Assembly: GCA_007644065.1 (NCBI GenBank)
Contig: VJWN01000011.1
Location: 1,484,016-1,548,015, forward strand
Direction: 5' to 3'
Source: Margaritispora aquatica
Taxonomy: Eukaryota > Ascomycota > Leotiomycetes > Helotiales > Discinellaceae
DNA: 64,000 nucleotides
Position 1 is the first letter of the stretch; every line of letters starts with the position of its first letter. Both the position numbers and the translations under genes were made by a program. Below are positions 22,588 to 32,583 of the stretch, piece after piece. The notes under the pieces are model-generated. The model was not told the origin of the DNA and did not search any database. It saw only the letters and a list, made by a program, of their open reading frames with translations.

Positions 22588-24735
22588 TCAAACTAACCTG
22601 ACTCCCACATTACCCCTATTCGCAATCCACCTCTGCACCTTCCAAAACGCCCTCAGCTGCCCAATCGCTAACCCAAAATCCTCCATCCCAATAGACATGC
22701 CCGTCACCGCCATCTTCCTCCTTAAATACCTACCTCGATGATCATTCTCTGCACTCGGCGTCGCAACAAGCAGGATCCAGAGCAAGATGCCTGGCATATC
22801 TTTCCAGCGAGTTAGTCCTACAAGCGAGAGATACGAATGCAGTTCTAGAATTTGTGTCGAAGTGTATATGGTGGAGGTAGGGGCGAGCTTGCTGATTGCA
22901 GCGGTGAATATCTGAGCTGTGAGGTGCACGGCGTTGTAAATCATGAATGAAGTGTGTATGTTGGGAGTTATGGGCATAACAGGGAGAGATTCAAGACGTT
23001 TGTTCAGCCCTTGATGATGTTAGCTAAGCTTCAAGTGCATACTTGTACTGGTAACTCACATAAAGCCGTACTTCGAATTTTTTCAATATCCTTAGGTTCT
23101 GCATCATGCGAGGTTATCGACAAAGTCAGAAAGCGAATATCATCCAGAATTTCAGCGGTGAGGTCATCGATCTCGAGATATTCTCGATCATTACTAAATG
23201 TAGATGGGTATGCCAGCACAGGGCTCCTGAACTTTTCCCCATAAGATACAGGAATAGGCGTATCATATTCAGGTCTCGAATCATGGTCCAACAAGAACAG
23301 CTCTCGCTCGAAGCAATTTGCAAGCTCATAATCTGTGCTGTGTAGTATTAATAAACGAGCCACAAGATATGTGGAACACTTACAGTATAATGACTGACTG
23401 AAGGACGGGGTCGTTCATGCCAGCGAAACCACCTCTAAGCTTCATCATCTGCTTCATGCCCAGCATGTGAGGCCAAATCATTGCAGGCGTACCCCAGAAC
23501 CACTTCAACCGTTAGCCTGAAGCACGTTTGACGGGGGATGAATTACCTCAAGAACGACAAGATGAATCACAGCTCGAAGCGCCTCACCTCCCACAACGCG
23601 AAAGTCTTGCTTCAAGAACTGGTTGATCAAGCCTAGAACTCTAGTTTTGATCCTCAAAGTGTCAGAATGCTTGGTAACTTCCAAACCATGTTCGCCTTGG
23701 GTTGCTGCCGCCATCAGAATCGCAATATTGGGCATTAACGGCGATTGAATCATCCACGGAAGCATTTCTTGGGCGAAGAGGGTAGGGATCGCCTGACCAT
23801 CAACCGAGCAAAGATTAGGGACGACATATTCGTGGACTGTGGGAACCATCAGAGTGAGGCTTACTTTAGAATCAGATACTCACAGAAGCAGAACAGCTCA
23901 GCATTACGTGGAGTCGGCTCAATAGGTAAGCCATTGAGAGTATTCACCGATCTGAGCACTCCCCCAAAAGGCCTAGGACTAGCGAACGGGCTGGAGGATT
24001 TTCGTAGAGCTACCCTCGTATCCGGATTTGATGATTCCTCGCTACTGTTATCTGAAGATTCAGAGTCATTTGTAAAAATGGGAATCTCTCTGAGTCTAGT
24101 CAACTTCGGATATGTGCCTGGAGTTTGATGATTCGACTTCGAAGCTTGATAGGAACTAGGTGTCTGATGAGCACGATGATCGTGATTCCACGGATCCTGT
24201 ATGGGAGGAAGCGGGAGGTAGAATTCTCCATCTCTGGAGCCTCTTGAGTTTGGATTGTCGGGATTTGGAGGTGGAGGAAGTCTGTTGCTGAAGTCGACTG
24301 CACCGGGAGTCACATTTGTAGGAGGATTTTGTTTTGGAGCTCGAGGATCTGGTAGCACGTAACCTGGGACACTGAGTAAGTTGACGGGTCATATCACACA
24401 AATTATCACTGCGCGATTGAAATTGGTCCACGAAATTCTTCTCGGTATATGTGCCCGTACACTATGACCAAAAGGATTGAAGCTCGAAATAGCCGAAGGG
24501 AGACACTTACACTCTACTGGTGGGTAGCGACGTATGCAATTCGCACAAGGCCCATCTTTCCTCGGATTACACTTCAAAGGTTAGTAAGCCCGAAGGCTCT
24601 CAGTTGCGAACACACCTTTTGTTTACGTCTCCTACATTCCGTACAAGAGACTTGGGCACGATTTCGTCGCCGTGGCGTGGCGCTTTTGGAAGCCGGTGCC
24701 GGTGCCGGTCCTGGTCCTTGTGCCTGTGCCTGCAT
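22588..24735 (-). CDS. Zn2Cys6 transcription factor (fungal-specific) I
   Basis: Seven exons: 24735-24616, 24571-24511, 24363-23884, 23836-23547, 23502-23384, 23337-23060 and 23009-22588; 589 residues. The binuclear zinc cluster is spread over three exons. Cys31, 34, 41, 49, 52 and 61 fit C-x2-C-x6-C-x7-C-x2-C-x8-C, followed by a basic/proline linker. An acidic Ser-rich stretch (about 125-185) precedes an α-helical regulatory half typical of Fungal_trans_2 proteins (FFHEYVVPNLCS, WFWGTPAMIWPHM, TDYELANCFERE). It is expected to be a nuclear DNA-binding activator or repressor recognising CGG-type sites. The ATG at 24735 is followed by a QAQAQGPGPAPAPA low-complexity lead; codons further upstream lack a good start. 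As one of three zinc-cluster genes within 13 kb, it may be a local pathway regulator. Confidence 0.88.
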
Positions 24736-25553
24736 GTTGGACCCAGAGATGTGGTTATTGGGGGTTTCGTGCAGCACAGTTTGACAGATTAGGCGCTGAA
24801 GAGCTGTTGTGGCATGGGAAAAGCTGGGGAAACACGATTTCTTATGTTGGTGTTCGGATATAACATTCACCAACAGGAGCTGATCCTTCAGCTGAGAGAC
24901 AGGGGGTGGCGGCCTTCCAATGGCGCGTCTTGGAAAACGCCATGGAACGATCACGGTATCCGATGGGGAAAGCAAAGATAATCGATACGAAATATCATGA
25001 AATTGCCAGATATCGTGTCAATGATTTCAGCCTTAGCTAAATTCCATAGCCAAGAAGAAGCGATGATATTAAGTCGCAATGTTCCTTGAAGTGGGCATCA
25101 GAATGCATGTTGTACCCTGAAGTTCAGAAACAAGATGTTGCACAAGCAATGCCTCCCTCTTATCGTGCTTACTTCTACTAGGACTAAAAGAAGAAGGATT
25201 CTTGTGTTTGATAACCAATCTCAGGTCTCAAAACCCTAAAGGTTTTCAATTTAGAAGATTTTCCATTTGTACAAAGCAAAGAAGGTCCTGGGATAGTCCA
25301 TCTAACTGCCAAGAAACAAGATATTCAAAATGGGTTGAGTTTCAGAGCCTCAAGATTGCATTCCAGGCCTAGCATCAAAAGCAACAGTCATGTTGAGACA
25401 ATCCTTTGCATTAGAGCACGCCGCTGAAAGAACAATGTTAAATAAGCGTTGATTGCACATTCCTTAAAATGCTCTCTCCAAAAGCTGGTAATATCAGCTA
25501 ATGATACAAGGTCATACAACGAGAATGTCATAAACTTACATAAGCGAATTTGT
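24736..25553. other. Intergenic, promoter of regulator I and 3' flank of an SDR
   Basis: No gene supported. The frame antisense of 24736-24975 continues the regulator upstream without an initiator and is best taken as 5' UTR. Confidence 0.5.
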
Positions 25554-26343
25554 CTAAGTTGAAAGTACATCCGCATCCAATGTCCAGTCACTCTTGTCTT
25601 GCGAGTACAGCTTCCAAAACTCCTCAGCAATATGTTCCGGGCTAAAGTCTTTCGACTCTGGGCTAACTTGACCTTCGACATTCAACAAGGCAAAATGGAT
25701 ATCTGAGATGAGTTAGTATAGGTGTAACCTGATCGCGCCCATGAATCCACTTGCCTGGGTAGGACAATGCTAGAGAGTGTACGAGGTTTCGTTGACTCGC
25801 TTTGACCAAACTCAAACCGAAAAACATAGGGAATGGTTGTTTCCAAAGGAGACTACTTGTCACTAAGAACGATGGTTTGTCTTCAATTTTCTTAGTTTGG
25901 AGAATAGGTACAGCCCATTGGGCAGTTACATAGAGAGCAATGTTCGTCGTCTATAGGATCAGCAAGTATTGACGCAAGGGAACAGGAGGGAAGACTACCT
26001 TGAAATCATCCATGATATCCTCTTCTGAGTATTCTAACAGCGTACTTGGTGCAACTTTCGCAGCATTGAACAGTACACATGTCAGGTCATCATATTTTTC
26101 GCTAATCTCAGAGAGAACCTTTCTCAATGCCTTAGAGTCATTGACATCGGCATTCCACGTATTTATTTTAACATCTCCTTGCTGCTTTGCCTTGATAGTG
26201 TCAAGGATTGTTAATTTATCTTGCTGGATGCGATCGACAGAACGAGAGACGAGGGCGACTCTATTGAACTTCTTCCCAGCGAATAAAGCTGTGGTTGATG
26301 ATGCAATGCCTGGACCAGAGCCAATAACCAAGAGAGAAGGCAT
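25554..26343 (-). CDS. Atypical short-chain dehydrogenase
   Basis: Exons 26343-25999, 25950-25755 and 25702-25554; 229 residues. The N-terminus MPSLLVIGSGPGIASSTTAL carries the GxGPGI form of the SDR nucleotide-binding loop. NAAKVAP stands where NNAG is usual, and VTSS gives the catalytic Ser. The segment FGLSLVKASQRNLV aligns with the active-site helix, but the catalytic Tyr is replaced (Leu at K-4) while Lys is kept. That suggests altered chemistry or a non-catalytic role. The second intron appears to use a GC donor: CCAG|GCAAGT to CTCAG|ATATCC is the only junction that restores the conserved YPDIHFALLNVEGQVSPE run. It lies between two regulators, transcribed in the same direction, within the accessory block. 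Confidence 0.85.
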
Positions 26344-26952
26344 GATGCGAGATGAAGGATATTGACAACTTGAAATGCGAAAGTATTTTTGTTGTTTGGA
26401 AGCAGAAAGTGAACTATTGAGGAGGCGGCTTCGAGCTACTTATTGTAGTATTGACGTCAGCCTCCACTTCTGGAATCTCTTAATTCCGCTGCACCGAGTT
26501 CAAAATAAGGCATCTTGGAGCACAGTCAAATAGCGCATGACTTGTTCGAAGATTAAGCCGACGGCCAGATCAGGGCCCTACGAATATTGTTGGTTCCGCC
26601 TGGCGAAGAGAAACGCCTGTGGATGATTGATGTTGACTGGGATTGGCTTTCTGCTCAGAAAAAATGGCCGTGCCACTGCTAAGAATCCGCACCTGCAGCC
26701 GCACCATAAGCAAGCACGACTTCAGGTACCTTGAGGTGAGCGACATCCTGGAACATATTAGCGATTCCTTGTTAAAACAAAATAAGCACTAGATAGCTGA
26801 GGATGTGATTGTATTTGGTCAGCAGTATGTCCTAAAAATTGGTCGACTTGGTGCCCATCGCTGATGGTTGTTTTTGGCGAACGAATTGACCAAAATGACC
26901 GCAGTGAAGAATTGACTGTGTTATTATTTCAGCTTTATCATGGCTCGACAGA
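26344..26952. other. Intergenic, no supported gene
   Basis: Promoter of the atypical SDR and 3' flank of regulator II. No motif-bearing ORF seen. Confidence 0.5.
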
Positions 26953-28897
26953 TCATTCGTTCTCTCGATCGATATTCATGGAATTTGGATCTTGTGCTAA
27001 ACCATTGGCGTTGGCTGTAATGCTTTGAGTCTGTGCCCTGGAGTGGCATTCCGCAGCGACCGCAGTTTCGATCAAATCAAGATATGTTCCTACCTTTTGT
27101 AAGCGATTAGCACTTTGAAGAAGAATCAACTTACTGCCAACCTTCCACCTCCTGCTAAAGTGGCCCAGTGTGCTTTTCAGACTTTCAAAATTGGCGTTCC
27201 ACTCAGGACCAAGGAACTCATCTCCTGCGAAATGTATGTAGAACATCGTCGCTCGATATGCACAATATGTTGCTGGTAGAGGAAGGGCGGGTAGATCGAT
27301 ATATGCCAAGTCCATTTGGAAACGGCGAGCGATGTCGATGACCATTCGTGTTGAAGAGCTTAGTGCCATGCGAGCAGTAGTTTTCCTCTCTGGAGATGTG
27401 GGATTCCGCTCAATTAATTCCCATGTTCTACCATGAAGTAATAAAAGGGAACTAGAATGATTAGCATCACGATACGAAAATGACACTACCGACGAACCTC
27501 AAACAAAGACCGATAGCACCTAGATATAAATACACCGTGGTTAGTGACATTCTAATTTCGCGCCCCTGAAAACCTTCGCGAAGTAGGTCTTGGAAAGTCC
27601 AGAACTTACCACAGCATTCTTCCCAACCATTTACGGCCTGCTGAAGGAGGTTCATGGCGAGTTCTTGCAGTTGTGCATCAAGTCTCTGAGATACTTCCTG
27701 ATTCATTTCACCAGACATAGCCGAGTGTGCCACGAGACCGAGAACGTCTCCTAAGAGATGTCCAGCCTCGGCAGCGCGACAAAAAGGACCCAAGCGAGTG
27801 GTAGGCTGGCTTGCAACTGATATGCCAGACGTGGTTCGGGCAGATATTGGACGTGGCATCTGTGAGCAAGCTTCATCGTCGGTAGGAAGTTCCATAGAAG
27901 GCTTATAAATTGTTAGAGTTTGCAAAAAAGATATGTAGTGAGAGTAGAAACTTGACAACACATGACCTACCACGCCATCTTTTGCACTACCAAGAAGCAA
28001 GTGTATCTCCTCTGCAGGGAGAGTTTGATTCATGTGTCTGGTTTACCATTAGTTGTCCTCTTTCACCAGCTACATTTTCTCACCTATCCAGTATCAGGAT
28101 GCCCCACCACAATCTACCAAACTCAGTGTCTTGAAGATTCGACACAGTCACGAGAGCAACTTTAATTTTCGCTGCACTTCGAATACATGAAGCTAAAGTA
28201 AGTTGAGCAGCATCTATCATACCGTGTCCTTGCTCATATAAAGAAAGGAGCACACCAGACTGTATAATATCAATTGTGCAGTTGCCTGCAGAGATGAAAG
28301 CGGTATGTAGTGTCTTGGCTTGAAAGTAGGTAGTGGTTAGCATTTCAGTATTTGACTTGTCTGTTGCTGGTGCTTGAATGACAAGGTACATGCAAAGGAG
28401 TAAGCAAGATAACCCGATATCTTGAGATGTAGCAATGGTCTCAAGCCGCTTGATACATTCTTTAGGTGAGATAATCGGAAGCCAAACGTCAATTGTTCGG
28501 AAGTAAGTAGACGCGACAGATGGTACGCCAACCCCATTGGATACGAGGAGAGACAGGACTTGACCTGGAATGTCCAGTATTCCCGAGTTTGCGGACGATT
28601 CAAGGGAAATTCGTTGAAATAGCCTTGAGGCATTGAGCAATGATGAAGCTGCTCTAACATCAATCGGAGGTGATGTAGGCGAGCTCACCTTGAGCTGAGA
28701 ACTCGAATCATGTGTTTGAGAGGAGTACTCATAGTCGCACCGTAATAAAAGTCTGACGATTGCGAGTCACAATTAGTAACGTTGTACTCTTAATGTTGTA
28801 TGATGCAGACATACTTGGAGCAACGCGCACATGATGGCATGGTTTTGCTACATTTTCTTTTCCCGACTTTGCAATTCAAACACACCTGGGTAGCCAT
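26953..28897 (-). CDS. Zn2Cys6 transcription factor (fungal-specific) II
   Basis: Exons 28897-28815, 28752-28084, 28037-27610, 27519-27498 and 27451-26953; 566 residues. Cys6, 9, 16, 23, 26 and 33 form a canonical C-x2-C-x6-C-x6-C-x2-C-x6-C cluster at the extreme N-terminus, interrupted by intron 1. The middle is helical and carries the Fungal_trans hallmark FGRLWWGILILDRHMN. Exon 4 is only 22 nt (27519-27498) and is needed to keep the frame through CCGAIGLCLSSLLLLHGRTW. A further 69-bp stretch (27969-27901, GTAGGT...CTAACAATTTATAAG) looks like a possible in-frame intron that I left in; if removed, the protein loses 23 residues. It is a probable nuclear DNA-binding regulator. Its target may be the adjacent enzyme genes. 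Confidence 0.85.
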
Positions 28898-29760
28898 GCT
28901 AACAGAACTCCTTGAGACATCAGAATGTGAATCCTTCGAGGCCATCTTCAACCGCACCACGTGATAATCAGTGTGGGAATCCGGATCTGAGGTGTGTAAT
29001 ATTACGGTTCAATGAAGAAGACTACAATGACAAAGATATTTGTTTCCGTAATAGTAGAAAAATCAATGGCGCGGTAATTGCTCAAGGAGCTGAGAATCTT
29101 GATGTCGACTTTCATTGCAATGGTCTTCCTCCGTTCTGATCATCTATCGGTTTGTGGCTCCGAAAGATTTCAGCTTACATAATGCATCTTTCACTTCCTC
29201 CACACCGTCCGCTCCACGATAATTAGCCACTAGATAAAGCTTCAAGGAATAGGAACGTTTGTAGATAGAGGACGATACCTTGGAGCACTACCGACGTCGC
29301 ACATACTAAGAATCAGATATATTGTACATTTTGTGAGCATGGTCCGGATTTAGGTCCGCGAAGGCTTCCGGAATACTAATGGTAATCTTACTAATGTACA
29401 CAGACGAGAATAGATGCTGCACAGCACGACGCAGCACACAAGATCGAGAGACTACGAAATCGACTCTGCCGATAGCACGATTTGTTGGTCAAGTAAGCAC
29501 TTGCTTTGATCTCCAGCTGCTCGGCGAAAATCTGGATTGGTTGCGTTGTGGCCATGTAATTGTCTTGGTCAGGTTACATTTTGACTTCTTGTCATCGAAT
29601 TGACTACCCGACAGCCGATATTAGGTCTGCCTAAAAGACAAGTGTTGAATCTTTCATAGCTCTCGCGGGGTGTTTCCTCAATAGCACTATTGTGCTTGCG
29701 AGAGTTTTGGTGATATTATTTCTCCATATATCTCTTGTGAAGTGAAAGTCACTTGATACC
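28898..29760. other. Intergenic, no supported gene
   Basis: Upstream flank of regulator II. Frames at 28912-29139 and 29379-29603 (plus) carry no recognisable motif. Confidence 0.45.
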
Positions 29761-30057
29761 ATGGCTGATCTCTGTGGACCATGCAATGCCAGAAACTCAG
29801 GATCCTATTATACCAATCTCCAACCATTAGCCTCAATTCTTGATTCATATACTGCCCCGAAAACTATCGTTTCTGGGCGAATATATTCTTATTCTTGGGC
29901 CGAATCGTGTCGGGCTTGCAATGCAGGTTTCGAGTTAGGTAAACTCTCAAAGACTTGGCAACATATGCAAAGCCGTCCAGATCCAAGCACAGTTTGGGAA
30001 ATATGCGAGGAGGTAGAGAACACTTCTTATGATGCTCTTGGCTATTTCTTTTGTTAA
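29761..30057 (+). CDS. Hypothetical small protein with two CxxC pairs
   Basis: An ATG-led single-exon frame of 98 codons with CGPC near residue 5 and CRAC near residue 50, plus a C-terminal ...YFFC. There is no signal peptide, membrane segment or recognised domain. The start ATG has a favourable CCATGG context. It ends 110 bases before the secreted NTF2-like gene on the same strand, so it could also be part of that gene's leader. Paired cysteines could bind zinc or form disulphides. Coding status is uncertain. Confidence 0.35.
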   Translation: MADLCGPCNARNSGSYYTNLQPLASILDSYTAPKTIVSGRIYSYSWAESCRACNAGFELGKLSKTWQHMQSRPDPSTVWEICEEVENTSYDALGYFFC

Positions 30058-30167
30058 ATCTCATAAATAACACCATCGTCACGATCATTCCATTCTTCAC
30101 GTCCTCTTCACATCTTCTTCACCTCTTCATCAATCTCATTACAATCGAAAGTGCATCCGAAAAAATC

Positions 30168-30887
30168 ATGAGGACTGCTATGATTTTAACCTTCATTGGG
30201 GGTTTTACGCCTGTTGCTGTTCGAGCAGTAAACATGACATTCTATGACCCTCAATGCGAGGTAGAAGCAGCATTTGGACCTTTCTATGAACAGTAAGAAT
30301 CCATATGAAGAGTTCGAGCTTCAATGATACATTCTCTGGTTCTTGTTTCACTTCTGACACATATCAGATTGCTAGCAGCTAATGAAGATCCTGTCTCTAC
30401 CTCAGATTTTACAGATTATTTCGCTCCAAATGGCACCTTGATTATTCTGGGCGCTGTGTCTCGAGGAGCGGAGCAAATCTTAGCTGCTCGTCAATCTATG
30501 TTGCCTATCAATGGCTCAGTTCAGTGGGAGGTATGCTTGAATCAGCGCGGGATTTCAAAGTTTAAAATATGGACTGATGCGTTGTAGCATTATCCCAACA
30601 CAACATTTGTAGCTTTGGAGACAGCTACGTCCAAGACTTTCCAGCTGACAGGAGTCCTCAACACCATTATAGGCGATGTGTGCTCGGTCACATAGTAAGT
30701 TTCATATCAAAAATCAGATATGCTCAAATACTGTCTGCTGCTGACGGCTACCAGCTTCGCTACTCGATTTGAGGTGTCGAAGAATTCAAGCACTGGAGCA
30801 ACGGACTTGCAGCCGCAGTCAGGAAGTCTACTTAACTATGATGGCTTCAGCATTGAAGGATCTGAGGATGCTTGTGTTCTGTCCTAG
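30168..30887 (+). CDS. Secreted NTF2/SnoaL-like protein
   Basis: Exons 30168-30292, 30368-30530, 30588-30694 and 30755-30887; 175 residues. An N-terminal signal peptide (MILTFIGGFTPVAVRA) is followed by an NTF2-like fold pattern: helix with AAFGPFYEQLLAANEDP, DYFAPNGTLIILGAVSRG, helix ILAARQSMLP, then β-strands SVQWEHYPNTTFVALE and VCSVTYFATRFEV. Several N-glycosylation sequons (NMT, NGT, NGS, NTT, NSS) fit a secreted or luminal protein. SnoaL-fold proteins include polyketide cyclases and isomerases, but many are of unknown role, and catalytic residues cannot be assigned here. All introns show GT/AG borders and keep the frame exactly. It lies between regulator II and an SDR in the accessory block. 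Confidence 0.8.
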
Positions 30888-31134
30888 AAAGGCACGAATG
30901 ACTTCCTGCAGGTATAATCCACTGATCTTTGTTTGTTGAGGTTGATCATAAGCTCATGGAAATTGCCGGCTACCGCGCATTTTTCTTCATTCTAGAAGCA
31001 CAAGCAGGGGGATTTGGAAAGAGCATCCGAAGGAAGTTATGCACACTGCCTATTCTTAGATCTCAAGGAACCAACAATGGACTTTGCACAGCTGCCATAT
31101 TTTGTCTTCTTATAAGAATCTCCCTAAATACTAT

Positions 31135-32085
31135 TTAATCGTGATTGGTGTTAGAAGACACAACCTCCCACTCATCCAACAATTTCAAGGTAGCCTTGCA
31201 ACTGTTTCTGATCTGCTCAACTGCATCCGAACCAAGAGCTAAACTAATGGGGAACTCCTTGCCGGTCGCGTCGTTCTCGCCCTTCACCGTATCGATAATG
31301 CGTTGAACACCCTTCGCCGGATCTCCAGGTTGTTTTGCATTGTAGCCCTTGAAGCTGGCAAATGAGGACTCTGTCACAGGTTTGTAGTCGTCGAACTTGG
31401 TTTCAACGTACACCGTGTTATTTGGGTTCAACAGTTCTGTTCGAAAGAAACCTGGCTCTACGAGAAGACTGCGAATACCCATAGGCTTTGTCTCGAGATC
31501 GAGAGTCTCAACAGCTCCTTCTAAGGTGTTAGTCACCGACTCAGGTTGCTCGAATCAGGGTATTATACTTCTCAAAGCTGCCTTGGAACCGCAATACGCT
31601 GATAGCGTCGGCATACCACTCCAAGCTGCCGTTGAACCAATGAACACAAAAGTGCCAGACTTTCGTTCTCGGAAATGAGGCAGGAAGGAACGAGCAACAC
31701 CCATGGTGCCGAAGACATGCGTCTGATATTGCTTGATCCAATCTTCTCGACTAAGCCTCTTGTCAATAAGCTATTCACAGCGAGAAGGCATTGCAGCTTA
31801 CCTATCATCTTCCAGAATGCCAAAATGAGAATAGCCAGCATTGTTGACAACGACATCGACATGTCCATAAATGGCTATCGCTTCCTTGGCAACTTGATCA
31901 AAAGTTGGTTGCTTAGCAATGAGGTCCAATCTGAGGATAGAGGCCCCTGCCTCCTTGAAGTGAGCAAGCTTTGAAGTGTCTCGTGCTGTTGCGATCACTT
32001 TGTCTCCCTTGGCGAGCAAGTTCTTGACAAACTCAGCCCCGAATCCTGACGTGGTTCCTGTGATAAACCAGACTTGGCATGCCAT
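31135..32085 (-). CDS. Short-chain dehydrogenase/reductase (classical SDR)
   Basis: Exons 32085-31802, 31750-31569 and 31520-31135; 283 residues. It has the cofactor motif TGTTSGFG near residue 10, DVVVNNAGYSHFG, catalytic Ser in FIGSTAAWSG, and YCGSK as the Tyr-x3-Lys pair, then LLVEPGFFRTEL. All catalytic SDR residues are therefore present. Related fungal enzymes reduce ketones or oxidise alcohols with NADP(H); the substrate is unknown. The two introns are about 50 bp, and the second ends CTAACACCTTAG. The gene is transcribed divergently from regulator III (32584), so the 498-bp space between them probably serves both genes. It is a good candidate for regulation by that neighbour. Confidence 0.9.
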
Positions 32086-32583
32086 CTTGTGTGATAAAGC
32101 TCAATGAATAGGATTTGGTATATGGCATGGACGATTATGAAAGAAAGGGCTGTTTGGAACTGATCACATTGCGGAACGAAGGAATATTTATAACTCTCCC
32201 TCACCTCCACCATTCTATAGCGTGGTATGAAGCAATAGCTGTGCTAAAAGATATGGATACTTACTGTAATGAGATGAATAGTAACGGAGATAAAACTGGT
32301 CGTCATAGGTATGCTACTCATGTTCTGCATCATGGTGATGGGTTTTAGGGCCGGGCACCCTCTTTCGGCTCTCGTCTATTTCAACTCCGAAGAGCTTCGG
32401 CTGAGAGAAATAGTGCCTCCCTAGCCTGAAACCCAGCCTTCCTACCATTAGCGATCAACCACAACGATAAAAACAATTATCCTATTGTAACACAATTCCC
32501 AAGTTGGTTTCTTCGTAAAGCATAGAACTTGGGATCGAGATATTTATTGGCCACTGTGAGATCTAACGAGCTCTTCATTAGAC
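32086..32583. promoter_or_regulatory. Shared divergent promoter region, SDR and regulator III
   Basis: 498 bp separate two divergently oriented starts (32085 minus, 32584 plus). A CT-rich stretch and a CTCTTTCGGCTCTCGTC segment occur around 32360-32375. Palindromic CGG sites for a zinc-cluster regulator were not clearly found by eye. Confidence 0.4.
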
